From positions 10,737,188-10,801,187 of the forward strand of contig CM034101.1 of assembly GCA_019914945.1 (NCBI GenBank): 64,000 nucleotides of DNA, read 5' to 3'. Shown one piece after another: positions 12,562 to 24,713 of the stretch (its first letter is position 1; each line of letters begins with the position of its first letter). The notes under the pieces are model-generated. The model saw nothing but the letters and a program-made list of their open reading frames with translations. It ran no database searches and was not told the origin of the DNA. This stretch comes from Typha latifolia. Lineage: Eukaryota; Streptophyta; Magnoliopsida; Poales; Typhaceae. A program made the position numbers and the translations under genes.

Positions 12562-12576
12562 GCTCTAATATTAAAA
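12562..12576 (-). other. Degenerate primer-binding site of the nested chromovirus
   Basis: The minus strand next to the LTR reads TAATATTAGAGC. It matches TGGTATCAGAGC at 9 of 12 positions, and all three differences are transitions (GG to AA, C to T). This supports the minus orientation. Confidence 0.6.
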
Positions 12577-12577
12577 A

Positions 12578-12876
12578 TGATGCAAAACGTGGTGGAGAGA
12601 GATGGAGGAGGAAAGTAAGAAAGAAAGGAATGGGATTTCACACCTCCACCCTAAGAAACAGTTTCATACCAAAATTCTCTAGAGAGCAAAATGACATAAA
12701 CTTTCATTAACCACCAAAGAAAATATAATGGGTCTATATATAGACCTACAATAAAATTAAGCAAAAAAATACCCTACATAGAAAATAAACAAAAGACACC
12801 CCAAATAAATAAAAATCATAACCAAATCCCTATAGGAGGGATCATCAACTGTCAGTGCCTCCTGCGTTGATACACA
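12578..12876 (-). repeat. 5' LTR of the nested chromovirus
   Basis: Counterpart of 6929-7231. It begins TGATGCAAAACG, ends tacaca, and directly adjoins the degenerate primer-binding site. Copia sequence resumes immediately after it. Confidence 0.88.
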
Positions 12877-13752
12877 TGCCATCGAGTCCTATTAGTAATG
12901 CCCGCATCACTAGTTATTATTAAAAGTGCTCATATCACTCTACGTAGATGATTACTATCTATGATAATTTAGATATAATGAAGTTTCTAAAAGCACTTGT
13001 TATTAAATGTAAGATTTGGGTCTTCTACACTATTTTCTCGGTCTTGAGATTACCAATAGTGAGAGAGACATCCTTGTAACTCAACAGAAGTATGCTCCCG
13101 AGCTAATTAATCGAGCTGCAATATTTGATAATAGGACTATTGATACACCCCCTTGAGGTCCATGTGAAGTTTCATCGCACAGATGGTGTACCACTAGCAG
13201 ATTTGATTATATATAAATGACTTGGTCTGCTTGTGTATTTATATATCACTAGACAAGATATTTCTCATGTCATGAGTATTGTTAATCAATTTGTAGCGGC
13301 CCCTCGATCCATTCATTACGTAGTGCTTCTTCGGATTCTTAGTTATGGGGACTATTACTCGCTCTCATTCAATGTTCACACTTCACATATTCATCTCTTG
13401 TACTTCATGTTTATTTTGATGTTGATTGGATTGGAGATACTATCACTTCTTATTTCACTATTGAATTTGGTTTACTTATCGGTGACTCTTATCTCTTAAC
13501 AAAGCACAAAAAATAAAAAGATGCTCTCTCTCTCTCACTAAAGCAAAATCTAGAGCATGTTCACTACTGGTAAAGAGATCATTCATCTCCATCATCTATT
13601 GGATAATATGGATGTGTCAATTTATGCCCACTGTTTTTTATTGTGATAATATAACTATTATACAAATTGCAAAAATTTATGTATTTCATAAGTGAATAAC
13701 TTTATTAAGGTATTATCATTTTATTCGATATCAGTTTTTAACTTGCATTATC
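12877..13752 (+). pseudogene. Ty1/copia RT catalytic region and RNase H
   Basis: The catalytic box reads LYVDDYYL around 12940-12960 (Y-V-D-D intact). It is followed by a block like YFLGLEI, QQKYAPELINRA, TIDTP, and YITRQDISHVMSIVNQFVAA-type sequence at 13233-13320. A degenerate RNase H region runs to the solo LTR. Stops occur throughout. Confidence 0.8.
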
Positions 13753-16483
13753 TGAGACACCCACCCCAAATATACATGCCCTTCACATGGGTAGTTCCCA
13801 TGTGGTTTCCACCTTACCTGTTAGTCAATGTTTGTACATAATATACAGAATAAAACTCAGTATATTCACAAATAAAATAGGCTAAATAGAGTCTAAATTA
13901 CCACAAACCACAATAAGCCATAAAATACATATTCATACACCTCATCAAGACAAATACTCACATAGGAGCTACAATTCATATAACTTATTTTACAATACTA
14001 AAACAAATAAATCAGATTTTCACCAGCTCCTCCACAGACTTGGGGTCATCTACTGATCTGAAAAATATTTTTATCAAAAGGAGATGAGCATAAATTTCAG
14101 TAGGTATACATCTCTATAGTCTAAAAATAGGATAACGAAATATATCACATGGTACATATATATGCCAGTATGATTATAGTAATGCGTCCATGCAACATAT
14201 TCATATCAATAGCTCACATATATTAATAAAAGAATATATGATATATATTATTTAAACTATCAAATTATTTATATAAAGCTCACACTAAGCCATAGCCATA
14301 ATTATCATAACATGCTCAAAGAGCTATCCACCACATAATAAACATAGGCTCACACATTATCTCAAACATCGATGAGAGATAGACATCTAGCTATAATAAC
14401 ACCCGTACATGCCTAGCAACACTGTATATGATCGATTGCCTATGGCCACCAAACTAAAAACTCTAATTGTAAGCTCATATCATTCCACATAACAAAATCA
14501 TCGCATATAGCGGAATCGTCGCTCATAGCAAAAATAAGAGCACACTACTCATAGATACCCTAACCCTACGTTATCGAGTACCATTAGGTCTACAACCCCT
14601 ACCTCTCAATTATAATGTCATATCACTAAGTGTCTAGTCTTCATACTCGACAGTGTTATACCTACTCAAATCGGCACACACGGTTCTTGATAGTCCCTTC
14701 CTGACCTCACGACCTCAAGCATTGGCCGATATAAATATAGGTAATAAATATACACTCTGCCCCCTAACCTTGGACTAAACGAATAAATGGGCACTATCGA
14801 GATAAAACTTAACTACATGGCGATACTTACAACTGGTGCAATAGTTAACATCATCAATCATAAAACATGCATATCGAAGATATCATAATCAGAAATGCTT
14901 CGATAATCTATAAAAAAGCTATGAAGTAGTAAATTAAATATAATTATGTTGAATAGTGAATAAACATCTACCTGTGTATAATATGAATGTGATAAACTCG
15001 TAAAGTAAAATATTATTTTAATATTATACTACTCATAGACTATAGAGAATTCACTTATCTGATATCGTTTCCTAGTTAATCAACTACAACTCCATCATGA
15101 ATCATCCTTGCACGATAAGGAGTCTACTTCGATAATAAAAATAATATAGATAAGCACAAGCATACCTAAATTAACTAATTAATTAATCAACGGTTAACTA
15201 TTATTGTTATGGGTTTGGGTATGTCTACCTAAGAATCCTTACATTTATTAATTAGGTAGAGTTGGTAAATTAATTATAACAGTATGAGGCATTATTAAGA
15301 GTTATTAATGCAATTATCATTATGATCACTATTCCCCTAATAATTGTTGATTGAAAGTAAATTTAAATATAACATATTACTTAACTTACTGAATATTAAA
15401 GCACATTTAATATGATTATCAAAACTTAATATTTATTTATAAAATTATTAAAACTAAACAAAACTACCATCGAAAGATGATTAATAATTGAGGCTCAAGT
15501 TGACAAGAATAAATAAATTAAATGATTAACGTAAACTAAAATATATTAGAGGGTAATTAATCTACTTGAGCTAGTTTAAAGTCCAAAGACCCCAATGCAA
15601 TTAAGCCTAAAAGCCACTTGGGCTCGACTGCAGACATGGGTGCGGGTAATTGCGGGTAAGTTCAATTATTTGTCACTATTAAGAATATTAAACCTAATAG
15701 TTATTATAAATAATTAATTTCAATAAAATAGTATTCACAATTACTATAGTTCATAACATCTGATATTCTAAACAAATGAATTACCATTGCTTGAACATTA
15801 AATTTATATGACTCAATATAATAAAGTCAAGTTTAACAAATAACTAAGAAAATTGAAAACTAAACTCAGCTAATTGGGTTGGCCCAAAGCCCAAATAAAG
15901 GGATAGGTTGTGGACTGCCCACAACCTACCACCAGCAACTTCGGCTTGGGCCATGCTCAAAAGGAGAGGGTTTGGCCCACTCAAACCCCACCTTCTTTAC
16001 CTTCTTCCCAACTTACCCAAATGAATCATCGAGAAAAGACAAACCTTCCCAGTCCACCCATGGCTACGTTAATGCGACTCAAAAACCCCATAATAAGATA
16101 GAGGATGGCAAGGGAGATAATTTGGAGCTAGCGCGGAGAAGCACATGGCCGTTGGCCGGTCGAATTTTTGGCGAAACCGAGAGATAATATTAAATATTTT
16201 ATTAAACCCAAATTACTCATGCATGGTTGAAGAGGACGCTCCGACGAGTCATTCCATGGGGTCGGCGTCCACGGTTCCCTCATCAAATCAAGTTGCGCTT
16301 CAGCGTGATGGGAATCAAAAGGGGTAGCCGGTAGTCATGGAAGAGAAAGGGAAGAAAAAATATCAGAAAAAAAGAAAAAGAGAAGAAGAGAAGGAGGGGG
16401 AGAATGTGGGGGGAGTGGGGCATGTGCTCCTCAGGTGCACAACTTATTCTTTTTTTCATTTTGGTACTGGATACTACATTATC
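13748..16483 (-). mobile_element. Solo LTR with 5-bp target duplication TTATC
   Basis: The LTR is 13753-16478 (2726 bp), starting TGAGACACCC and ending GGATACTACA on the + strand. TTATC occurs immediately before (13748-13752) and after (16479-16483). Copia pol is continuous across the excised block. A solo LTR arises by recombination between the two LTRs of one element. Its organisation (AT-rich half, then GGCCCA-rich and GA-rich parts) resembles family L1, so minus orientation is likely. Open frames inside (15879-16615) are not supported as genes. Confidence 0.9.
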
Positions 16484-16620
16484 AGTCTTCCTTTTATATT
16501 TTTCTACGAAGCAAATAAGAGGTGTTTTCACCAAGTCATATCCTACTTTCCATGTCACTACTATTTAATTTGCAAACTATGTGTATTTGATCAGTTACAT
16601 ACCACATATACGTGAGTATA
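16479..16620 (+). pseudogene. Ty1/copia pol C-terminal tail
   Basis: One frame reads LLYFSTKQIRGVFTKSYPTF, the common copia C-terminal motif (Y.ST..Q.AD.FTK.LP). It continues the RNase H reading interrupted at 13752. Confidence 0.75.
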
Positions 16621-17599
16621 GATGTCTTCTTAATGAGAAATTAATAGATCAAATTTTGTTCTGTCACTAAGTCTCAACAATGCCAAATGAAATATCCTTT
16701 CTAAGGAGAAGGACACTTAGAAAAGATGCCATACAATAGTACTTAGTTGCTTTTGCAGATATCACAATTATAACTTCAAAAGTAAAGTAAGATGAAAAAG
16801 GGTTTAAATTGGCTATGAAAGGAGGGGTATTCAAAAGTAATCACAGCAAGCAATACCACAAGTGTATTAAACTCTTTAACGAGTGGTTGCAAGTAATAAC
16901 CTAAGCAAGTGCAATCATTCTTCCAACTCAAGGATGCTTTTAATACTTGATTGTTAAACTAATAATCCTAGCCCATGGCTGCTAATAAAAATGAGGAGGA
17001 ATCACAATCTGACCCAAAAAATAAGGCCACTATCAACTTTGCGTGCACCAAAATGTGCTATTTATTATGCCCAATTGTATCATTACCTTTTGTTCATATT
17101 GCAAATAAATCCTTCCACACTTCCCAAAAGTTGGTCTATTTTGGTTTCTTAAGGGCTTTGTTTTATTTATTCAAGAAGCTTGTTAGATGTGAAAATTAAC
17201 CCCAATTTTCTTTTCTTTTTTGATTTCATATTCCTCGCAAAGAGATATGGTTAAAAACATATTACTTTACCCTTAAAAGATTAATGAGTAATCTATGGTA
17301 CTTTATGTCAGAATAATCGGTACTTCCGGTGGCGTTTAAAGAGTCTTACACAATCTTAAACAAAGAAAAATTAGGTAGGTACTGAATTCTATGTCTATTA
17401 GCTTACTTTTCTAGTAAAAATTGTAAGCTCATAAAGTAGAAGATTCTGACTTCATATTTCTAATAATTAGAATATAAGATCAATATCCATTTATAATAAG
17501 CATTCACTTCGACGTCACAAGAAATACCGTGATAACTTTGTGAATTAACTGTCTATTATTTCTAAATTATAGTTAAACACATATTTTATATGTTTCTCT
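16621..17599. other. AT-rich spacer
   Basis: I see no gene, terminal repeat or RNA gene. The short open frame at 16975-17199 has no recognisable domain. It may include decayed 3' copia sequence. Confidence 0.4.
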
Positions 17600-19868
17600 C
17601 TCTAAAATGGAGATAACAGTCAATTAATGCACATGATTCACAAAAGGAAGCTATGGTAACATATGCATGTTGGTATTGCTGGGTTAAGGCGTGTATTGAA
17701 TCACCCAAGTTTTTCCTTTTAATTAATGGAACTATGGAAGTCCCTCGGAATCGTTCTCGCGCACCTGTGGCATTCGTTAGGGAGACTCTCTATTTCCTTA
17801 CCTTTTTATCATCTGCTCCTAGTTCCTTACCACTCTTCTTAATGATAAAATGGATAGGGGCGCTCTTAGAGGTTTCAAGATTGGGAATGGCATCCTCATT
17901 TGTCGATGACATCCTCATTTTGGCTGAAGCCACTTTGCTTCTCCTTAGGGTGTTAAGTCTGTTCTTGACACTTATTATAGTTTAACCAACCAAAAGGTTA
18001 ATGTGGACAAGTCTAGTATCTATTTTGGCTCTGCTATGGCCAATAGTATTATGAACACCATGAGTAACTCCCTTAACCTCAAGGTGAGTCAACCATCTCT
18101 TGTTTATCTAGTCCCCAAGATCTCCCCTAGATGGATTCTTATCGCTAATCAATAGGAGATGGTTAGTCGTGTGGCTAGCAAGTTGGCCAGGTGGAAGAGA
18201 GACACATTGTCTTTCTCAAGTAGGTCGGTCCTAATCAATTCGGCCCATAACTCTATTTCTAACTATTACCTCGAGTCTACTTGGGTGCTTTACAGTACCC
18301 TTGATCGGATTACTAAGCTTGCTAGAGGTTTTTTATAGGAGAGGGCTTCATCTTATCAACTAAGCCACCATCACTAAACATAAAACTGAGGTAGGGATTT
18401 TTAGTTAGCTAAATCTGCTCTTTTTGGTAAAAATATTTTTAAATTCTTACACAATGGCCTTTCTTTCTGTGTTGCTTATAAAGAGTAAGTATGGTATACT
18501 TGATTTCTCGACCCACATGCCTGGGATTGCCTCCTCCTAGGCCTAGAAGACTTTGTGGTCTATTGCTAATAAAATCAAAGAGGGGATTAGACATCTTGAA
18601 GGAATGGTAATTTCACTAGCATCTTCCTCAACCCATGGATCTCCTATGTCTCTTTGGCTTATGCGTCAAACTTGGTTAGCTATACTAATATTCCTCCTGA
18701 GATCATGGTTAGAGATTTGTTGGAAAATGGGCACTGAACAAACCTTATTTCGAGGAGAATTTAGCTCATATATCAGTAACTCCTTTGCTACTATGAGGGT
18801 AGGGTCCTTGGATGATCAATGGATTTGGTGGCTTGACAGTAAGGGCAAATTTAGTGCTAAAGCTATCTATTCCTTCTTGTGTAAAAGCACTAACTAGCCA
18901 GAGCCTGAGTGGATGGCCTTGTGGAAATTTAGAGCTAATCCTCGGGTCAAGGCTCTTTTCTAGAAGGTCCAATGGGGCCAGGTTCCTACTAAGGCATTTC
19001 TCCATAGCCTTCACATTGGATTGGCTTACATGTACCCAATGTGTGGTCTATGAGAGGAAAATATTGATCGCCTCTTCTTTCACTATCGATACGCCCTTGA
19101 GGTGTGTGGTCATTGCCCACAACCTCAAAGTCTCGTTCACCCTTGGTTGTAACTAGTTATGCTATGATTGGACTCACCTTGGGGGTGAACTAAGAAATTC
19201 AAAGCTACTGTGGCCTCTACTATTTGGATGATCTAGAAAGCATGTAATAAGCAATGTTTGATGCCACAATAACCAAGGCAGATCATACTGCTTGGATGGC
19301 CCCTCACATGGCTATGGAGTCAGAGTTGAGGAACTAGCTACCAGACCAATGGAAAGGATAGAAAGCTGGACTCCACTAACATTTGGTTACATTAAGATCA
19401 ATTTAGACGAGTCCTGGGACCAAGGGAAGGTGACTTATTGAGCGTCCAATCCGATCACACTGGGCTCTACTTTTGAAACTGAGGCCCAAGCTCTCATCGC
19501 TGCCATCTCTGTTGTTGTTCAACTCAGCCTCAACAATATTATTTTTGAATGGGACTCTACTGTTGTCATAAATGCTGCAAAAAATGATGATGTTGTTCCT
19601 AGTGCATCCACCAAATTAATATGCTATGTCTTTTCTCGCATTCCTTCTCTTTAGTGCATGCTTATAGGCTTCATAACAAGGTAGCCAATTGTGCTGCCCA
19701 TTTAAGTAGGCATCACTCTTTTGAAGCCCAAGAAAGTGTCCATAACACTCTTCACTTGGAGCTGTCTATTATCATCTTTACTGACGCCCCATGTCACTTG
19801 ACCCCTAGGATCTCGTTAATTTCTAATACATAGTTGATCTCATAGTTCTCTTTTAATAATAAAAAAAC
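17600..19868 (+). mobile_element. Degenerate L1-type LINE (RT, zf-RVT, RNase H), 5'-truncated
   Basis: The + strand translates in broken frames to a non-LTR reverse transcriptase: WVKACIESPKFFLLINGTME, then FVDDILILAEA at about 17899-17931 (FVDD corresponding to the catalytic box). A thumb/linker region follows (ANSIMNTMSNSLNLKVSQPS), then a zf-RVT-like segment at 18880-19120 and an RNase H-like region at about 19380-19760. It ends with an A-rich tail (aataataaaaaaac, 19856-19868), as LINEs do. The 5' part with ORF1 and endonuclease is absent. Many stops make it inactive. Confidence 0.85.
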
Positions 19869-20106
19869 ACAGATGCATGTTCCTTATCACACCTCTCCCT
19901 TGCTTGGTACTATGTGTAATTCCTTAAATATGTCTTTTATGCTTACAATACAACCAAATATTTGCAATATTGAACAGATGTATGTACGCATTGCTCATAT
20001 TATATAATTAGCAAATGTATATAAAATAATTTAAATGTGTTCATGTATCTAAATTTTGTAAAATGAGTATATATATATACAAGTTGGATGAAGATTTGAA
20101 GCAGAA
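19869..20106. other. AT-rich flank after the LINE
   Basis: No gene or repeat recognised apart from short AT-rich runs. Confidence 0.4.
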
Positions 20107-20286
20107 ATTTGAATGACACTTTAAATGTTCAAAATTACAAAGAAGAAAGTTTCTATAATTATGGTTATTCGAATATCACTTTGAACATTCGCATTTACAA
20201 AAAAGATATTTTCTGGAGGCATAGTCATTCGAACATCACTCCGAACATTCGAATATATAGCAAGAATTTTAGAGTCAATCGTTCGA
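20107..20286 (+). repeat. 60-bp tandem repeat, about three units, with TTCGAA dyads
   Basis: Units at 20107-20166, 20167-20226 and 20227-20286 align with periodicity 60. Each starts ATTYGAA-Y-RYCACT and carries a second GAACATTCG-type element about 15 bp on. Because 60 is divisible by three, an overlapping 66-codon frame (20109-20309) shows a 20-residue repeat, but I see no sign it is a real protein. Confidence 0.85.
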
Positions 20287-20815
20287 ACACCCAAATCAGT
20301 GCGTTTTAGATTGCAATTTTTTGTGGAATCTTTTTAGAGAATGCTTTACCTTATTTGAAAGGATATTTGAAGATTATTAAAATCTAACCCTACTAGTCGT
20401 CTTTGATCATCTTTTAGGAGTGCAATTTAAAATCTTTCAAACGGAACGTGCTTCAATCTTCAGTATACACAATTTCAATTCTTCAGATTGTGGATGGCAA
20501 CATCTCAAGGGTTACTAGGGCAGTTATCTCAATCTTCAGAGTCACATAGATTGAGAATCAATCACGGCAAGTAGTGAGTCATGAGATCTAATGAGCAAGA
20601 TGGTTTTATGATAGAGTCCTAAGGATTGACTAGTGTCCTGTAAATACATCTTGTAAATTGCTATATTTAATTAGCGATTGATTTTAATCTGAGTTTGAAT
20701 TAATAGTTTTTTATTTTGATCTGGAGTTTTTTCATGTCAAAACCTTAGTGTTCACTTCTACTTATTTATCTATTATTTATTCAGCATAAATATTTTTAAT
20801 AAGCAAGATATTACG

Positions 20816-21743
20816 GAATCTGATACGATCTCCCCTTTTTGACTAAGGCTCGATCTATTCTAATTTGCAGATCTGGACAAGATTTGATATAGAACTTTAG
20901 AAATAGATCTCAAAATATGCCGCCATTGAATTGATGTGAGATTTTGATATGTTGTAGCTCTAGAAAAGAGCTTTCCAACAAATTAAGTTTCAGACAAATC
21001 GGATGTCGAGATCTTGAGATATCGTCCGATTAGTGGATGAACGTTGGGTAGTCTATCTTAGGATCCGTGAATGAAGGCACGAGATCCTAGATGATGGTGG
21101 ATGGTGGTGGACCGACGATTAATGGGGTGGCACCGATGAGTACGTGGTGATGGAAGGGTTATGGGTGATGGAAGGATTAGGGCAAGTGATGGATAGATTA
21201 GAAGAAGGGGGAGGAGAGAGCTGCCCCTAAGGGACTAGGGTCATTAGCCGGTGGAGGGAGGTTAGAAGCAGCATCGCCGGAGAACGAGAGAACGGGAGAG
21301 AAAAAGATGAAGGAGGCAGGGCAAAAACTCAATTCATCAATAATAATTCCATGGTTGCCATCCACACCTTTAGAGGCTAACCCAAACAATTCAAAAATGG
21401 CAATTATTAACCCTAAATAGTACATTTTCACCGACCACGTTCGAATGTGTCTGATCGCGTTCGAATGCACGTATTTCTCACTTCTTTGGATTTGCAAATG
21501 CGATGTAGGCGTTCGCAGGCGCGTTCGAATGTGGCGTTCGAACGCACATTTTGCACTCTCTAGATGTGCGAACCTAATGCAGGCATTCACAAGCGCGTTC
21601 GAACGCACTCCACCCGCGTTTGAACGCGACATATAGAAAACTTATTTTTTTGTGAATTAAACACTAAAATTAGAAACAAAGACATCCCTAAAGTGTATCC
21701 ATGCTCGAGACAACGTCGATAAAGTATGAATCGTATCAAAATC
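20816..21743 (-). mobile_element. Solo LTR, same family as the element at 57647-62487
   Basis: The LTR is 20821-21738. It starts TGATACGATC and ends GAATCGTATCA, and matches the LTRs at 57647 and 61894 throughout. Flanks GAATC (20816-20820) and AAATC (21739-21743) look like a target duplication with one change. Five exact TTCGAA dyads plus a degenerate one cluster at about 21440-21620. Open frames inside are not genes. Confidence 0.85.
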
Positions 21744-23211
21744 ATACCTGGCGTTTTTATATTTTTCATATATATATATTCATAAACATTTTGCATAAAG
21801 AGTTAGTGTTGCACACATTTTTCCAAGTACAATATCTCCTCATAATAAGACTAACGAAAGACCTAAGTAAATAATAATTAGAGTTAATTTTATTTTACCC
21901 TCTTATGATTTGGCTCAATTTCACAAAATCCCCTCTTATATAGTCTTAAAGAAAGTGCAATCATTATTATTTTTTATTGAATTTGACTATACTAAAAGTC
22001 AAATTTAAAGATTCTTATTAGAGAAATTATAGAGGATTAGATAGGCTGTCCAACGAATTTAAAAGAATATTTATAGGATTTTAGATGATAAAAATATAAT
22101 GAAAATATACATATCTTTATTATACCTTTATTATTTAAATTTTGAAATGTATTATTTTAGATGTGTTGAAAACTTATCTCTCTATAATTTTAGAGTCATC
22201 ACTCCTGTGGCTGGAGCCACTAACCCTCCCTATTTGTTGGTGACTTCTCTCCTTTCCTCCCATTCGTTTTGGTTCTAGGCATGTTTTTGGTGCTTCAAGT
22301 AGTCATCATCAATGGAAGAGTGGAGGGCTGCTTGGACAACCGTCTTTGGCTGGTCCGTCAACCTTTCTGGTTGGTAAGCTCGACACCTCACCTCTTAGTG
22401 AGGCTTAGAGGTACCCTGCGGTGGTTAACCTGCTTGGCATTTGTTGAACTACCTGAAATCTCACCATGGGTCATAGCTCTGCAAGCCGTTTTAACCGATT
22501 TCCCTAACCTCCATTGCACCAGCTCAGCACCTCACCATAGCAAACAACACCTCTTCGATGTCAAAGCTATCTCAGTCATGCTCGTCTTCTTACTCGAGTC
22601 ATTATTCGTCAGCTAGTGCCTGTGAGCGGTCATCGGGGTCGGGGACCATTCGTAGTGACCCCCTTAGCCGTCCCTACCCTTAAGACGAGTTGACGTTGGC
22701 TGGCCACCGGTGAGGTGTTTCCCTAGCGAGGTGCTCACGAAAAGGGAAGTGATGAACCCCTCTCCTAGGTCTGAGCTGAGCCTAATCAATCTGGTTGGGC
22801 TCCGACCCAATCGAGTTGGCTTAGCCCAGCTCGATCAGGTTGGGTTGGAAGCTTTTTGGGTCGGGCTAGGTTGGCCCAACCCGAGCCCACTTGGGCTGCT
22901 AGTTGGGCTAGCCAGCTGGGCCTAATCCCAAGCCTCTCATAGACCTTTTTTTAGTTAATTTCTTTTATATATTAAAATATAGACTTTTGACTTAGCTTTT
23001 TTTTTTCTTACAGCTCTCCAAAACTAGTGCCCTCCATATAGTGGACTAGGATTAGTGTATTTAGGCAAGCAGACTATTAATCTGATGTGATCTAGGTCCA
23101 ATAAGGTCACTTCATAGGAGGCATTGGGTTTGCTAGGATGATCCAGGTTATCATCAAGATTTTTATTTAGTAGTATCTCAGGCTATGGTGCCTGAACGAC
23201 ACAAGATGACG
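21744..23211. other. Unassigned spacer with a GC-richer island
   Basis: 21744-22200 is AT-rich. 22200-22930 is GC-richer, with open frames at 22269-22616 and 22710-22925 and a run of WGGGCT-like repeats; I recognise no protein domain and suspect retrotransposon leader or LTR sequence. 22930-23211 shows nothing clear. Confidence 0.4.
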
Positions 23212-23423
23212 TTTGAATGCTAAAACCCCATCAAAGAATACGGCTCTTAAATTCTAGTATTCGAACAGCCACAACCCAATATTTGAATGCCACAACCCCG
23301 TCAAAGAATAAGTGCTCTTGGATTTTAGTGTTTGAATGGCCATAGCCCAACATTTGAACGTCTCAACCCAAAAGAAGTCTTCATTCAATGGTGTTCGAAT
23401 GCCGTCCAAATGGCATTCCAACG
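23212..23423 (+). repeat. About 71-bp tandem repeat with TTYGAA dyads
   Basis: Units at 23212-23281 and 23282-23352 align closely, sharing TTTGAATGC, AACCCC, TCAAAGAATA and GCTCTT. A third, diverged unit begins TTTGAACG at 23353. Each unit has two TTYGAA-type dyads. No coding signal. Confidence 0.8.
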
Positions 23424-23787
23424 CTCAAAGCTGAGGTAATCTTGTATTAGAGTTATTTTGAATTTTAGTTAGTCTCAAATATGTGGAAGGCAACCATTTG
23501 TGATTATGAAAGAATATTTACATTTCTATCTTCTCCTACCTTATCTCTCTCAGCCTTCTCTTTCGATCCAAGGCCGTCGCAGTCAAGTCGGCATCATTCT
23601 TTCCTTCTCGATCGCCTATCCCCCTAATCCAGCAAGGTCGACCATCTTATCATTCCTTCCTCAAACCCTAGTCGTTGGCTAGCTCCTCACTCCTCATCCG
23701 TCGATTCCCTTCCTTTTTAAGGCCAACTATCTTCTCTCCCTTCTTTCTTTCTACATCACTGATCTAGCCTATGTCGTCATCATCTTT

Positions 23788-24434
23788 TGATACATTTAGT
23801 TAGGATATTTTCTTACTACATTAGTTGTTTATTTTTATTAAAATAAAATTTCTTTAGGTCGCGTTCGAACGCGGAAGGGGTCGCATTCGAATGCCCTTGC
23901 GAACACCTGCATTAGGTTCGCAAATATAGAGTACGCATTTTGTGCGTTCGAACACGATCGGACGCGTTCGAATGCGATTGACGGGAATCCTCTAGAATGA
24001 GGGTTACTTATTATTATTAGGACTTGCTGGCTAGCATATATAAATATGTGGATGGCAATCAAATTCATTATGTTATTGGAATATTGATTTCTTACCTCCT
24101 ATTTTTTCTCTATTCTCTCTACCCTAATCTCCCTCCTCCCTCTACACCATCCTTCCCCTTTGTCGATATCCCTTAAATACATCCACCCTCCACCTTCATC
24201 TTCATAATCATCCATAATCCCCAACATCCACTCCACCCGTCACCACCACCATCACCCATGTTCTTTCATGTTTTCATCCTAGTTGTAGTTCGAATCTACG
24301 AAGGGCATAAATACAAAAATTATAGATCAGGGAGTTAAGGATCTAATCCACTTAGTTTCGTAATTTTATGACTATAGGAGAATATTTTAAAAATATTTTA
24401 CCATGGTTGTGCGGACTGATTCCAATAATAAATC
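23788..24434 (+). repeat. LTR1 of the tandem Ty3/gypsy element, truncated
   Basis: Starts TGATACATTTAG and aligns to LTR2 up to the words taataaatc, where it jumps directly into integrase coding sequence. Four TTCGAA dyads lie at about 23860-23980. Confidence 0.88.
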
Positions 24435-24700
24435 GAGAGTGCATCCTATATTTCATGTTTCATTATTGAGGGAGTGCATTGGTGATCACGAGGTCATTTG
24501 ATCAGCTCTACCAGAGCCATTGGTGGAGACAGCGATTATAGAGCCAGTTCGAGTAGGCGTCGACGACGACTTGGTACCAAATTAGAGATGGAGATTCTAG
24601 TCGAGTGGCTTGGCAAGTCATCCGATGAGGCAATATGGGAGTTGGAAACTAATATCTTGGAGCATTTCCTTGACTTTTCACCTTGAGGGCAAGGTGGGAG
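24435..24700 (+). pseudogene. Integrase C-terminus and chromodomain fragment
   Basis: After a broken start (SRVHPIFHVSLLRECIGDHE), the frame at 24498-24686 reads LEMEILVEWLGKSSDEAIWE, then LETNILEHFLDF. This is a chromodomain closing a Ty3/gypsy polyprotein. It is followed by a purine-rich stretch (about 24685-24712) that could be the polypurine tract before LTR2. Confidence 0.8.
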
Positions 24701-24713
24701 AAGCATGGTGGGC

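Larger units (their letters stand above)
6929..12876 (-). mobile_element. Ty3/gypsy chromovirus with both short LTRs, nested in copia
   Basis: Two near-identical LTRs of about 300 bp flank a minus-strand interior of gag, protease, RT, RNase H, integrase and a C-terminal chromodomain. Both LTRs begin TGATG-C/T-AAAA on the + strand. A degenerate initiator-Met primer-binding site lies inside the right LTR (12562-12576). The element sits inside copia RT. I could not find a matching target duplication. Multiple frame breaks make it defective. Confidence 0.88.
6430..16620 (+). mobile_element. Ty1/copia retrotransposon remnant split by two insertions
   Basis: Three + strand copia pol segments are collinear once two later insertions are removed: reverse transcriptase N-terminal half (6430-6928), RT catalytic part and RNase H (12877-13752), and the RNase H/pol tail (16479-16620). 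The interruptions are a minus-strand chromovirus at 6929-12876 and a solo LTR at 13753-16478. Frames are broken by many stops. I could not identify the copia LTRs. Confidence 0.82.

Noticed and set aside
15879..16615. Open frames of 60-102 codons
   Set aside because: They lie inside a solo LTR defined by a perfect target duplication.
20107..20286. TTCGAA repeats considered as a CRISPR-like array or heat-shock elements
   Set aside because: Units are contiguous without unique spacers, the genome is eukaryotic, and heat-shock elements have GAA and TTC separated by two bases, not fused.
22269..22925. Two + strand frames of 115 and 71 codons
   Set aside because: No recognisable domain, start context or splice signals; the second is a run of GGGCT-like repeats.
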